A DNA stretch of 64,000 bases from Thamnaconus septentrionalis (GCA_009823395.1 CM020518.1:16664501-16728500), one strand, 5' to 3'. Counted from the stretch's first letter, positions 35,481-48,337 are shown. A program made the numbers and translations. The notes: generated by a model not told the origin, from the sequence alone.

Positions 35481-37585
35481 AGTAGTAAACAGCGAATCCC
35501 AGAAGAGATTCCCGATCAGCGCCACAGACGGCAGCAGCCGTGCAGGCTGCGATGTGTGCGCCTTCTTCCTGCTTCTCTCCAGTCCTCCACTTTGGGTTTT
35601 TTCCCCGCTCCGAAATGTAAATAATGCTCCTGTCCTCCACTGGAGTCATCACCGGCAGAATAACAGGCGTCTCTCCGCTGAATAGAGCGCTCAAGTGAAG
35701 AAAGGAAGAAAAAAAAAGAAACGCATTTGCTGAACAGTTTCTCTGTGACGGACGTAGCGCAACCCTGGTTTGTGACCTGTGTCAGGAGTGGTAAGAGCGC
35801 AGCTTGTCGAAGGGGGCGGGGAAAGCAAACTGCCTTTGTACGAGACAGAGGTGGCCTTGGAGCTAAAAGCATCTATTGCGCACGCAGTTGCTTGCTTTTC
35901 TCTCGTACTGATGTGGGAAAAAGGCAGACTTGAGGCCGGGTTCTGAAGCGTATTCCTGCGCTCTGTGTCACCGCAGCAACCGAACACTCGGCGCAGGCGG
36001 CGTCGATGAGTGCCACTTTCGCACTTGCAAGAGTGACTCTGAGTTTGTGAACCACTTCTTTAACTGTGTCAACTGCTTTTTTTTCACCGCTGGCCTTTTA
36101 TTCGCACAGCAAAACAACTTGTTATCAAACATAAATCAAACACGTCATTGAATTGTGCCACCCTAGCTAGCAGCATGTTAGCTAGCCGGTGGCCAGTCAG
36201 GAGAAAAATAAGGTCCAGCGAGAAATCAATTTTGTTATTAAGGTGAAAATGTCATCAAGTTCTGATAAAAACAGTAGTTTGCACTCATGCTTTCTGGCTG
36301 AGAAAGAGCTTCAAACTGGAGTGTAGCCTGGATTTAGAACTTTACAGTAATGCGGTGCTAGATAAGTTAGCTGATAATCACTCCGTTAGCGTTGAAGCTA
36401 ACACCAATCATCTGCTGTGTAGCATGTTTGATGTTGCTTTAAAAACTTGAATTAAATGAAAATGTTGACTCTATTATAAAGTTCCACTAAATATCAACTG
36501 CCTATTTATCTTTTTAAAACATGCAGTGCTGTTAAAATTGCTGAAGAATGACATGAGTACAATTTACTCTGAGACGAGAAATGAGGAAGTTTTTTTTTTT
36601 TTTTACGACTCACCCGGAGGAAGTTGCCTCCTTTGTATTTTTTTCCTTCACACCTCGGAGCCTGTTGTTCTCGTCAGCCGCACACTGAAACTGTCAAAAT
36701 CAACTGACACACAGGTGCATTTCTATTTCCAAGCTCTTTGTCTTCTCAAAACCTCCCACGCTGCTCCCAAGGTTAATGCATGAAGCAAATAGGAAAACCT
36801 GAAGTCAAAAGCAGGAACGCTGACATTTGTCAAAAGGTGTTTGAACGTCGGCTAACAGAGGGATTTGGCGGGTTAATCTGTATTCAAGCGTCCGATGCAA
36901 AAAAAAAAAAAAGAGAGAGAGAGAAAAGAGTTGAGCATTTTAATCCTGTAGGTGTTTAGGTGTGATTTGTGGTTTTCTCCGAGTCACTTCTGATTTTAAT
37001 TAGCAGGACTTTTTCAAAAGGAAATAGTTTTTATAAGCCATGCGTGAAACAAAATGGAGAAAATTGACTTTTTTCTTGCTTCTGTTGCTTCCAAGAATCA
37101 CTAAACTGCAGACATTTCCATTTTTAGTCTTCTTCGCACTTTTCTGTTTATGCAAAGGATTTTTTAAAAACTTTTTCTTGCTCTCCCCCTACACATTTTG
37201 ACACATCCTACGGCACCTCACAGAAAGTGTATAATGCGTTGGTCTTCTTTTTTTTTTTTTTTTTTTTCTGCGTGACCTGTGCGGAGTGGAAGGTGATTAA
37301 TTATTTGAGGAGCGCAGCAATTTGGAGCTCTTCACTGCAATCAACCGTCGGGATTGCACGCGCATTCAAAGCGGATTGAATGGACGGAGGGGGGAAAAAA
37401 GAAAACGTATTCGCAACGACCGTCGACACAGGGTCAGATGTTATTGAGGGATCCGTTAAAGTTCTGCATGCTTGAGGAATATTCGATTGGTCCGCGCCGT
37501 TGCTGTGGTAGCAATCATCACGGCATTTACACATTCTACCTACCTGCTGCGTCTTGGTCAAGCCTTGAAAGTTAAATCAAGTCAA
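35481..37585. other. Long stretch without a gene
   Basis: Poly-T at 36590-36604 and 37248-37267, poly-A at 36899-36912. No exon is supported. Confidence 0.3.
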
Positions 37586-37590
37586 CTTGT

Positions 37591-37620
37591 ATGTGTGTGT
37601 GTGTGTGTGCATATATATAC

Positions 37621-37679
<59 letters not shown>

Positions 37680-37737
37680 TATATATATACACATATATAT
37701 ATGTACACAAAATGCATGTATGTATGTATGTATATAC
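37591..37737. repeat. (TG)n(TA)n compound microsatellite
   Basis: TG units, then about 25 TA units, then CA and ATGT variants. Confidence 0.95.
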
Positions 37738-37767
37738 ACGCATTTCCCAAATTGACTCTAATTAACT

Positions 37768-37914
37768 AATATATCTATATATGTATATATAGATATATAT
37801 ACATATATATATACATGTACATGTATATATTATGTATACATGTATACATAAAAGTATTATGTATTTATTTATATATATATATGAAAATACATAATATATG
37901 TACATATATATACA

Positions 37915-37983
<69 letters not shown>
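37768..37983. repeat. Cryptic AT-rich tract ending in a long (TA)n
   Basis: ATATAC/ATGTAC variants followed by about 30 pure TA units at 37918-37983. Self-complementary and able to extrude a cruciform. Confidence 0.95.
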
Positions 37984-37986
<3 letters not shown>

Positions 37987-38500
37987 GTTTATTGCACATC
38001 TGAAAAGTGAAATAAGTCCCTGGAATTTTTTAGAAGTAGACAATCACAGACGAACAAACTGGGTGTTTTGACACACGCAAACTTCCGTCGTTTTTTGTGT
38101 TTTTTTCTTCACCTGCGCTGGCATCCAGCTTCTCCTCTGAAATGCGACTATTCTTGTCTCTCGGTATACTCGCTTGCGCTTTGACTCCGTCTGACTGCGG
38201 AGCCACAAATGCGGAGATCAGTCAGCCGCAGCCCTTTCTCCTGCCTCCCTCGTGGTTGCCACTCGCTTTGTGTTTGTTTTCTCATCACGCTGCATAATAC
38301 CTGATTCTCCGAGGAGTCGACAAAACCAGGGCCTCGGTTTTGTCCTTTTGTGCCATTCCAAGTTTGTTGCCAAAGTGCACTCATCCTGCAAACCCCGCCC
38401 CACCCGAGCCCTTAAAACGCACGCTCCGACGTATATGCGCGCGCACACACAAACACGAACACACACTCCCGGCTGTCAAACGTCAGCAGCGAGAGGAGCA
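37984..38500. other. Non-coding stretch
   Basis: No supported exon. A C- and CpG-richer part lies at 38385-38440. Confidence 0.3.
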
Positions 38501-38509
38501 GTGTGTGTT

Positions 38510-38546
<37 letters not shown>
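38501..38546. repeat. (TG)n(GA)n microsatellite
   Basis: TG run to 38530, then GA units. Confidence 0.93.
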
Positions 38547-38776
38547 CTTCACAGAGAGAGATGATTGCTCACGTTATCACTGTTGAAACAGACAAATCAA
38601 TCCCCGCCCCGACAACTTCACAATTAGCGGCTTTATTAGCCCGCTTGGAGACCAGCTCATCTGGAATGGGGGGTGGGCAGAGGGAGGAGGGGTTGGGTGG
38701 AGGGCGGGGGTGGGGGGGTCTGGGAGTCAAGTGTCTGAATGATCCGGCATATGGAGTCAGCCAAGGAGGAGACTGA

Positions 38777-38801
38777 GTGTGTGTGTGTGTGTGTGTGTGT
38801 G
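38777..38801. repeat. (GT)n microsatellite
   Basis: About 12 GT units following a G-rich stretch at 38668-38720. Confidence 0.93.
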
Positions 38802-38911
38802 GTGGGGGGGTTAATACGAAGAGGTTGGGCAAGGCTAAAGATTGATTGGACTGATTAACGCAGTGGATTACTGATAACAGTCTCTCTACACCTCTTGTGC
38901 TCCGAGCACAG

Positions 38912-38951
38912 TGACACACACAAACACCCACCCACCCACACACACACACAC
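38912..38951. repeat. (CA)n-rich repeat
   Basis: CA runs interrupted by CCCA units. Confidence 0.85.
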
Positions 38952-40390
38952 ATTAGCGCCAATTAAAGAAAGCTTTTTTTTTTATTTGCAGCGCCAACGA
39001 TGAAAGACACTTTTCAGCAGCGAGGCCAGTGTGGTGGATTGTCGGGCAGCAGCAGTGATGTGTAGATGATGAAGGATGACACAGACTTGATAGTATATGA
39101 GAACGTTTATTCCAAAAAGCATCGATCAGGCGCCCAGTTCTTCCTGAGGGAGAACTCGTAGCCCACCCCACTGGTATATATGCAGATTTTAAGAATGGAT
39201 GGTCATTGTTATTGGGAGAACGTACACAGCTGGTCACAAGGGAATTTGTTCGTATGGGGATGATCAGGAGGAATATCGTGTGTTGTCACGGAGCTGCATA
39301 GAAACCCTTCTTCAGGTTGGCCTCTTCAGACTCGACTGCTCTCTGACAGGAGGGCGACCCTCCAGTCACAATGGCTCCCAACGTTTGTCACGAGACGTTT
39401 CAGACAGTGCACCAGCTAGTGCAGTGTCTAGTGTAGTCTATCAAACAAGTGTTTGATCGCTCATAAAAAAATAATAATAATAATTAAAGAGAAAAAAATT
39501 CCAGAAAATTAAAAAAGAATAGCAAACAGCAGGATCAACTGCATTATGTTTTACTGGCCAAGTTCGTACACATAAAACAAAGAACTGACTTTAGGTGTCT
39601 TTGCTCTCTGTGCAGTAACTGAGATAATTCATTGTGAAAATGAATTCCAGAAGGAAGTTAAAAAATTGCAAGTACAATAGTGCAAGTGTGATGTAGAAAA
39701 GTCCCAGTCCCACCTTCCTGCTAAGAACCAAAGCTCTGCTCTACCTGCCACCCTTAACCGACACCTGGCTCGGGGTTTGGCCTTGACTTCTCTCGTTTCG
39801 CAGAACTTAAGTGGCAGGCGGGAAGCTAATATGTATTAATATGTTAATCAATTTGAATTTGGAATAACAACATTTTAAAGTGCTGCAGCTAAAAGCATTG
39901 CAAAACATTTCTGTCTCTTGCATCTTTTCCTGCGGCCGTCCTCGCGCGCCGGTGTCGGTATAATTCAACGCGCCGATCAATTGATGCGCCTTTAACGCGG
40001 GCGGGGAAAGGGAAAACAGGGCGGGAGGGCGACGACTCAACTGGAAATAGGAACTTTCTCACACACACACACGTGCTTGGAGAGCGCAATCCTCTGCCAC
40101 CTAATCGTTCGGTGCGGTTAGCAAACATGAGGTCATTGGAGGGGGGGGAGGGACTGAAAATCATTTGAATCGAACCCGTAGCGTCATTTATGAAGCTATT
40201 ACTAAGCTTAACCGCCAAGGTCTGCGTGCGTGTGTGTGTCCGCGCTCGTGCTCCGTGCACGTGTGTGTGTGGAGGCATAGGTACAGCGGCCATGGCCATT
40301 GATTTTCCACCCTTCTGCAATTGTATAGGTTAACTCAGCTGGACTAGAGAGGGAAAAATGGAGGGGATGGATGAGGATTATTTGGTAGTT
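38952..40390. other. Long stretch without a gene
   Basis: Part of 39080-39440 looks like old repeat or transcribed sequence but has no name. GC-richer sequence at 39930-40030. No exon is supported. Confidence 0.3.
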
Positions 40391-40391
40391 T

Positions 40392-40392
<1 letters not shown>

Positions 40393-40430
<38 letters not shown>
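40393..40430. repeat. (CA)n microsatellite
   Basis: About 19 CA units. Confidence 0.95.
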
Positions 40431-40432
<2 letters not shown>

Positions 40433-41556
40433 CACAGACACACGCGCACGCACACACAGCTAAAATCAATAGAGGTAAGAGGAACATCACCCCGAAGACT
40501 GATTGTTTCCAGCCCAGATGCAGAAGGAGAGAAAATAGCTTTCCTTATTGAATTCCCACCAACCTGCTGCTCCCTTATCACGCGCGCCGCGCGATTTCTC
40601 TCGCAGCTCAACCGGCCGCCCGTGCACAGCGAGCCGTGTTTATGCCGCCCGAGAGAGGCGAGAGGCGACGGGGGTGAGAGAGAGATAAAATAAGATGGGA
40701 TAAAATTATCCATCAAATCCATTAGACGCTTCCTTAATGAGGCCCGAAAGACCAACGCAGGCGGCGGGGAAAGCGGAAGTTGGCCCCTTTGGCGCTGCCT
40801 CGGCAGCCCGTATCAGCATCAACTCCTCGCCTGGAGATTCAAGGCCAGCACGGCGAGAAGGGAATGCGTCCAAACAAAAGCAATCGCCATCGCAATCTGA
40901 TTTTATTCCTTTTATATTTTTAGGGTTCGCGTGTGGAAGGTAGGGAAGATTCTTTTCCTTTCATTAGAAGCAGCAGAGTTTGCTAAATATGCGGTGTGGT
41001 TTTTGTAGCTTAGATGGTGTGAGAATGGGACAGTGGAAAGAAACACAGCAATTATTTTTTGTTGTTTTCCAAAAAAAAGAGAGCAAAGACGAAGAAAATT
41101 ATGATGTTCATGCATCTGTTTTAATTTTTGTTTGTGTATCGGCCTCATCTGAAAATTAGCAGACGCTCACAACAAATTCCCACTGGAAAAGCGGAGTCAG
41201 GACTGGAACAGGAAGTGAAAAGCCAAGCAGCACTTTTTTTTAGAAAAGATTGTGGAGTGTTTAGACTCTGGGGGCAGGGCCCCCCAAAAAACTTTGCGTT
41301 CCCGGTGAAAAACACTTGAGGTTTTTAAGTGTTGCGCCGACAGAGGGTGCAGGAGAAGGAACTAAGTAGGAAGGAAGTTTCCAGAGTTGATTCGGAGAGG
41401 CAGATTAAGTGTGTCAGGTAAAGAGGGAAGCTGCGAGCTGTTCTTTACCTTGGGAAGTCCTCTCCCTCCGCTGCTGGGGCTCCATGACTTTTAATCCCCT
41501 TAATCTCGGCACATTTCACTGGAGTCGCTTCAGACTGGGTTTTGATGTCGAACGCA
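40431..41556. other. Non-coding stretch with a GC-rich part
   Basis: CpG-rich at 40575-40680 and 40745-40870. No exon is supported. Confidence 0.3.
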
Positions 41557-41588
41557 CTGTGTGTGTGTGTGTGTGTGTGTCTGTGTGT
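41557..41588. repeat. (TG)n microsatellite
   Basis: About 15 TG units with one change. Confidence 0.9.
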
Positions 41589-43925
41589 GGCGCGCCCATC
41601 GCTGCGTTAATGCATGCAAATGTGGGTTAAGTCTGAGATCCCGATGAAAAATGCAGGCTGGTGATAGGGAAGAAGTGACTACGGGAGAAAAGCTGTTTAC
41701 CACAAACTTGACTGAGTTCTACTGAGTCACCGAGTTAATAGCGGCTGATGCTGAGGCTAAATGGAAGTGGGTTGCAGTGAAAGGGGTGCAGCCCAAGTTT
41801 AGAGGATGAGATGAGAAGATGGAAAGTACAAGTACAAGTACAACAATCATGGGTCCAAAGTTGTTGTTTCGTAAGGGGCCGAGGTTCTGGGGCAGAGCGT
41901 CACATCAAGCAGCCGCCTACACTGCGGGCAAACGTGCAGCAACTTCAGAAAACGCGTGAAAATAGCTTGAAGCGTGCTGCAAGCGAATGCTAACATTAGC
42001 TACAATTATCCTGGAGATACAATAACCCGTAATCCGGAGATTTGCCTTTTGTTACCAGAACTGTTACAATGTTGTGTTTCCCGGGGGACCAGTATGAGTG
42101 ACGGACCCGCCTCCAACACAGAACTCTGCTACTCTGCTAATACTTCAGTGAATCGGTTTTGTTTTAACTGGCTCTGGATGAATAGAATTAAACAAAAAGC
42201 ATGCAGGCGCAGAGGCAGGTCCGCCACTGAGAGTCGTCCCCTTAGAAATATGACATGGCAACAGATTTCAGATTTCTGCCCTCTAGATTTCAGGTCACGT
42301 CCTGTCCAGCTCACGGACTGCTAATTGCCCGTCGTTGTCATCCCAAATCTTGTCATTCCATGTTTTCCACCAGGTGTATTTGAGCTGTGGTTTCCAGCAA
42401 GTGTTTCCTCTTTTATTGTTTTATGTTTTGTACGTGTGTATAATCCGAGTTACGTATATTTCATGTCTTAGTTACCAATATCTGTGCCAGGCTGCAGGAG
42501 CATTTTCCAAAGCTCTTCACATCGTGGGGTTGACTCTTGAGCAGCACCAGCAGCGTGGCAACAGCTTCCTACTAAGCGAGGGTCAACAAAGGCCTCTCCT
42601 CAAGTGCCTCTTAATGGCTTCAAACCACAGGGAGGCGGCTGGGGTTGACCTGTAGCAAGCACTGGCGGCGGGGGACCCTAGTTTCTGTCAAGCTGCATAT
42701 ATCTGAGCTGCAATAAAATAAACTGATCATTTTTTTTCATTTTCAAATGTTGGTATTGCAGCTACGCCCCAGGACAGATCAGTACAGAGAACACGTACAA
42801 GCTGTACTGCTCAATAATGTTGTCTCTGACAAGTCTGTTTAAGAAATGGTGATCAAAGTTTTCAGAGGACTTAATAATTAATTATGTTGTGACTACATTA
42901 TGACACATGTTAAAGTAGCGGTATGCAGTATGTTATGAATTTGGAGTTTGATCAGACATGGCTGCTATCTTTGCAGATCCACTTTGATCAGGATGAGCCC
43001 AATATAAACACTGGTGCGTAGTGGGAAAGTATAATGGGAAAAGTATAATGTGTGCTTGATGTGCTGTCTTGTACCAATCAGAAGTCTTTGGCTGTAGCAA
43101 CCTGAACAGACTCGAAGTAAAAAAAGAAAAAAAAAGAAAAAATGTAATTGCTTAGGTATCAAAGCACCTTCCAGGTTTTCCCTCCCAATTTTCTTAATGC
43201 TTTCTATAGGCTCTTCACTGTGGGATGAATCCAATCGATTTAGGAAACGTTCCACCTAGCGCGCCAAATTACTAGCTAGCTCTTTAGCTTGTAAAAATCA
43301 AACTGACTTGAAAAATCCCTGCAGCGTCTGTTTATTTCATGTCTGTTTGCATCTTTCTTTTAACATTTCTGGAGCCACTTCCTTTCGTAGATGTACACGA
43401 GCCGCCGCAAGGATATTTTTTTTGCACAGCCTTTACACTGCAGCCGTTCCTCATAATCACCCGCGCGGTGAAAGCCTCTTCAGTTGATGACACCACAGTG
43501 GAAAGTTGCTAACACACTCAGGCTGTCCCTGATTACAGCATGGGAAGCTCATTGATTAAAAAGGGCGGATTTTTACCTGCTTTGCTAAGAAAGAGAATTT
43601 GTTCCTGTGTTGAGAAGTTGCGAATACAGAGCACAAAGCTCACACAAAGAGAGGGAATACAGCATCACTCTGGGCCTCACAAGCACTGTTAGCAGCTCCA
43701 ATAAACCATCAAGTCAGTACTGCAAGGTTTAGCTTTGGAAATCTGCTCTTTGGCCACTTTATTAGGTACACCCTCCACTCCCCACTCCACTCCAGTCCCT
43801 AATAAAGTGTTGGTAAAAAGTGGTGTACTCACTGCTTCAAGACTGGAAGTAGCACTGTGCATCTCTGACATCAACAAGGCATTTCCCTCCAAAACGACTT
43901 CCGCTCACTGGATATTTACTCTTTT
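41589..43925. other. Long stretch without a gene
   Basis: AAGTACAAGTACAAGTACAA at 41825-41844 is a small repeat. No exon is supported. Confidence 0.35.
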
Positions 43926-43929
43926 TATG

Positions 43930-44215
43930 ATCCATTTGTCCATCTATTTTCTATTGCAGCTTCTCCTGCAGTCAGGGTCACGGGGGGCGGCGGGTTTACA
44001 ATTCGCCAGTTTATCGCAGGGACACATAGGAAGACAAACAACCAATCGCACTCAAACCTACGGCAAAATTGGAGTTCCCGATTTGCCCCATGTGTGTCTT
44101 TGGACTGTGGGACGAAGCTGAAAAGAACACACACAGAAATTGCAGTCCACACGGACAGGTCTTGGGCCCATGACCTTCTTGCAGACAGACAGCAGGACTG
44201 ACCAAGCAACTGTGT
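43930..44215 (-). mobile_element. Old copy of the tRNA-derived SINE
   Basis: It preserves the order GTCAGGGTCACGG, CGCCAGTTTATCGCAGGGAC, TTTGGACTGTGGGA and CATGACCTTCTTGC found in the SINE at 26031-26398, with many changes. The A-box end is eroded and no target duplication is evident. Confidence 0.75.
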
Positions 44216-45637
44216 CAACCTCTCATTTTGTTTAATCCAAGCAGTATAAAAAGCAAATTTTGCCAGTGAGGAAAAACATGGCGAGAATACGCGGTAATAG
44301 AACTGCCGGTATGTCGCCGGGTTCTAACGATCATTGGCCACAGAAGAGGAGCGACCTCGAGCAGCAGACCCGGTGGCCCTGTTGTCTTTATCAATGCATG
44401 TGCGGGTCTGCCTGTGGTTGAATTGCACCCGCCGCGTCAGGGATTAATTGAGTGTGAATCTTGCATTCCATCAATTACGACGGTGGATGACAGTGCCAGT
44501 CAAGCAAGGGAGGATGACGAGGAGGAGGAGGAGGAGGCAGCTCTGCGGCCCTGCAGCTGCGCTGGAAGGTTAGAGGGCCTCATTAGCTGACCATCAGAGG
44601 TAGTAACTCACTCAGAGAGACATCAGTAAGAGCACCAGAGCTGCAGGTCCTCTCCATCTGCACGCCCCCGAGTGTTCTGCTGTTTTGCCTGAATCACAAA
44701 CACTTTCTCCTGCCACTTCTCACCCTTCCCCCATCTCCCTCTCTCTCTCTCTCCTGTTCGACAACCACTAACTATATGTGAGAGCAACACTTTTTTTCTA
44801 CTCTTCTTGAACCGTCGGCATCACGCCAGAGCACTTTGGTGTTTTATCGGAATTCGGCAAACTTTTTTTCGCACCACATGCTTGCTTTTGGCCTGCAGGA
44901 TTTTTCCCTTGTTAATGAATAGCGGTGACATATCCGCGGGCATGTTTGAAAAAAAGAAAAAGGATGAGAACGGATGTGGTGTTCCACATGAAAACACACA
45001 CACAAAAGAGAGTTCCGAAAGGAAAATTAAAAGAGTTCAGCTCAGCCAACAAAAGAGTTGCCTCGGCATCAAAAGCTTGGTGTATTTCTACATTGGCCAA
45101 TCAAAAGGCTGCTTGTTTTTTTTTCCAATTACACTCGGTTAACCTCCTCCCTTGCATCGCAGCAACTGGTAAAGCGGATTGTTCTTATGAAGAAACATGT
45201 TTAAACAACATCTTAAATCATGAAAATAAGTATTGGCCCCATTTTTCGCATTTTGCGTATCTCCTACGATAAATGACGACAGCGGCATGGGTAACTGAAG
45301 GACGTCTACCAATGAAAACAGTTCCAGAGCAGAATGATAGAGAACAGCAGCCTTTTTCAACAGGATCCCAATACTTTTCCATGCTTACTGCTGGGTACCT
45401 CATCTCCCAGATCACCCATCATGGAAAAGTGCGCAAATCACACCAATTTTGCCGCGTGTTGCTAAGCAACGAAAACAACAGCTTTTTTCCATCCGCTTCT
45501 TGCAGGCTCACATAGAGCGTGTTCCAACATAGAATGTCACCAGTAAACACGAAAAGACCTCTTCAAGAATTGGAAAAAGGCAGTTTTTCACAATTGGCCC
45601 CCTTAAACTGATGCCTCAATCCTGGTATTAAATCAAC
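44216..45637. other. Non-coding stretch
   Basis: GGAGGAGGAGGAGG at about 44520 and a CT run at about 44740. No exon is supported. Confidence 0.3.
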
Positions 45638-45797
45638 ACATATCGTTAGCCTAATAGCATAATTGCCTAAGTCATTTGGCCAAATTGTGATATCTGAAAA
45701 AAATACCAATGTGCTTGTTAAAAAATGTTTTTTTTCTTGTTTTCTGAAACCGTTCCAATATGACTTAGGCGACTATGCTATTAGGCTAACGATATGT
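45638..45797. repeat. 38-bp inverted repeat around an 84-base spacer
   Basis: The left arm (45638-45675, starting ACATATCGTTAGCC) and right arm (45760-45797, ending GGCTAACGATATGT) are reverse complements at 36 of 38 positions. The spacer is T-rich. The arms could be the terminal repeats of a small MITE or a long hairpin. No clear target duplication is visible beside them. Confidence 0.9.
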
Positions 45798-46524
45798 AAA
45801 ATTAAATTTGCACCAAGACCACAAAATGCACAAAGCAATCAGACTTTTGTTGTTGTTGTTTTGTTTGGTTTTGTTTGGTTTCCTTCAAATTTTTACCCAA
45901 GGCTCGCCCAACATTGGGGAATTGTCGAATGCTGAGAGGCTGCAGTGATTATTCATGGCTGGACCGCAGGCGACACTGTACATTTACTGCCAACTTCACA
46001 GCTTACCTTTGTCCATCTGCTCTAATGGCCAACAGCATCTGCCCTGAGTGCTGCCAGCAGAACTCTGTGATTTCCTTTCCACCCAAACGTATCTCGCTAA
46101 CACTGTTATATGCATTCGGTTTGATGGAAAAATAGGAGAGCAATGCATCACAGGAGAAGAAAAAAAATTGGTGCAGTCCACAGAAAGCCGGCCCAAACTG
46201 CGCTGAAGTCAGAGAGGCCTTCAGTGGATTTTCTGCCCGGCAGGTGAAGAATGATGCTGTTTCATCTGATTTGCTGAACTGGACAGAGTGTTGCAGAATT
46301 CCATGACTTTTCAGCATTGGAAACTTTACAAGGGAATAAACAGATATAAATCTGAAATTTAAAAAATCTAAAGCATAGCACAAAACAACTGGATTCAAAG
46401 CCGGTACACACAGCACACTGCTGACTGTAGCGGTGCTGAGGCCACACACCCCCAACATGCACTATGCAGTCTTCAGTCATATACACAGATGATATGTAGA
46501 ATCCTGGAATATCAAGGCCGCACG
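45798..46524. other. Non-coding stretch, nothing recognised
   Basis: No exon is supported. Confidence 0.3.
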
Positions 46525-46852
46525 TTAAAGTGGACATGAAACACAAAACATTGTTATCCTAATTTTAAAAAGGTCCCCCTCCCTAAAAAGTTACATGTGT
46601 TTCAACACTGATGGAAAAAGGTATCTTAAAATACGGCCGTTTAAGTTTAGCTGTTAAACAAACGGGCGGCACCATTACTATTGTGTGGACGGATGTGACG
46701 GCATTGGTGGCTGAACTTGTGAACCCTAACTGTAAATAACTAAAGATTGATAAACATTGGCAGGAAATAGGAGCTAAGACAAACAATGAAAAATGGAGGT
46801 ATGTTTTGCATGACTCATTGACGTTCAAACCCATTTTTATAACGTAAAAGAC

Positions 46853-47086
46853 ATGACGACACCCGTTAAATTCCATTATTTGCCAATGAGAAGACCACCC
46901 GTTCTCCGACGTTGGCGAACTACAATTAAGAACAAGATTCCACCAGTAAGCAGATCTACAAGAATTTGCAGTGACCACTTAGTAGAGGAAGACTATGTGA
47001 ATGATTTTTTTAATGAGGCAGGTGTACCGACAACTCATAGAATAAATCTGTTGAAATTAGACTGTCTTGTCTTAACGACAGTTTAA
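46853..47086 (+). pseudogene. THAP-domain transposase relic, left arm
   Basis: The frame reads VKFHYLPMRRPPVLRRWRT, then KIPPVSRSTRICSDHLVEED, then AGVPTTHR. This fits the second half of a THAP domain: the FH-x-P segment, the W, the C-x2-H zinc ligands (ICSDH) and the terminal AVPT-like box (here GVPT). The N-terminal C-x2-4-C ligands are not visible, so the finger is incomplete. The frame is open for about 78 codons. It lies inside the foldback element and has a mirror copy in the other arm. Confidence 0.75.
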
Positions 47087-47204
47087 TGTTTCTACTCGTA
47101 TTATTTAACGCAAGTCTTCCATTGGGCTCTATCCTTACGGCGCAGCCGCTTCTGAGCTAGCTTGCTGTGAAGAGCAGTCTGCCATCTGTGAGTTGTAGGA
47201 AGAG

Positions 47205-47420
47205 AGGGACAAGCGTCTGACTTCAACAGATTTATTCTATGAATTGTCAGAACTCCTGCCTCATTAAAAAAAAATGATCCACAAAGTCTTCGTCTACTAA
47301 GTGCTCACTACAAATGCTTGTTTAACTGTTGACTGGTGGAATCTTGCTCTTTATTGCAGCTCGCCAACGTCGGAGAACCGGTGGTCTTGTCATTGGCAAA
47401 CAATGGAAGCTAACGGGTGA
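47205..47420 (-). pseudogene. THAP-domain transposase relic, right arm
   Basis: On the minus strand VSFHCLPMTRPPVLRRWRAA and, after one in-frame stop, TSICSEHLVDEDFVDHFF can be read; the AGVLTIHR end follows after a small length change in the A-run. It is the inverted counterpart of 46853-47086. ICSEH keeps the C-x2-H ligands. The stop and frame change show that it is not functional. Confidence 0.72.
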
Positions 47421-47736
47421 CATCATGTCATTTACATTCTAAAATGAGTTTGACATACCTCCATTTTTCATTTTTGTCCTATTTCCTGCCATTTTGAATC
47501 AATCTTTAGTTATTTCCAGTTAAGAATGCTGGGTTGACAACTTCAGCCACCGATGGCGTCATGTCACGTCCGCCCACACAGTAGCAATGGCGCCGCCCGT
47601 TGGTTTAACAGCTAAACCTAAATGGCCGTATTTTAAAATACCTTTTGCCATCAGTTTTAAAACATGCAATGTTTTTAGGGTGGGAGACATTTTAAAAAAC
47701 ATGATAACTATGTTTTGTGTTTCATGTCCACTTTAA

Positions 47737-48324
47737 AGCCCAAAACACAAAAGAGTGACGCGACAAACTTAATGTATGATATTAAAAGTTAACTTACAAA
47801 TTAAATCAAATAGCATATATATGGTTCTTAACTTTGGGTTTATTTGTTTATTATTTAGTTCATTTTTGGTATGATGCTTAAGACTTAAGATGAAGGATCG
47901 AGATGAGACGTCAAAAGCTGTCATTTTAACCTATTTCGATCACGTCCTCCATCATGAAGAGCAAATCATTTTTGGGGGGCGGGTTTGTGCGTTTTTATGG
48001 AGCAAAATCCCATAACTTTGTCTTCTGCAAGGCCATCCATCATCCGAGTGGTCAATCAATGTTCAACGAGTTCAGCAGAGCTGAGCAGATCTCTAACTGC
48101 TGGAGTTACTTAGCGAGCGAAGTTGCCCTCCAATCTCGATACTCTCCTCAGTTTCGATTCTTTTTTTCCTGTTTCAGTGGGCAACGGCGGTTAGACATCA
48201 CCAACAAGGAGGAGGGGAAGATGTGCCTTTTTATCTACCTGTGCCTATCACTTATTCCACTCATCCTATCGCCACAGGTTTTATTGTTAGTACTTTGTTT
48301 TGTAAAGCCAATATGCCAGCATTA
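47737..48324. other. Non-coding stretch, nothing recognised
   Basis: No exon is supported. Confidence 0.3.
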
Positions 48325-48337
48325 TAATCCATGATCT

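Larger units (their letters stand above)
46529..47732. mobile_element. Foldback DNA transposon with THAP relics, Kolobok-like
   Basis: Both borders are TTAA (46525-46528 and 47733-47736). The left end begins AGTGGACATGAAACACAAAA and the right end is its exact reverse complement. The similarity continues through arms of more than 500 bases each (about 46529-47060 and 47220-47732) with scattered mismatches and small indels, around a ~160-base centre. Each arm encodes a relic of the same THAP zinc-finger region on opposite strands. THAP finger plus TTAA target site is the combination known from Kolobok transposons. No DDE catalytic domain is present, so the element is non-autonomous. Confidence 0.85.
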
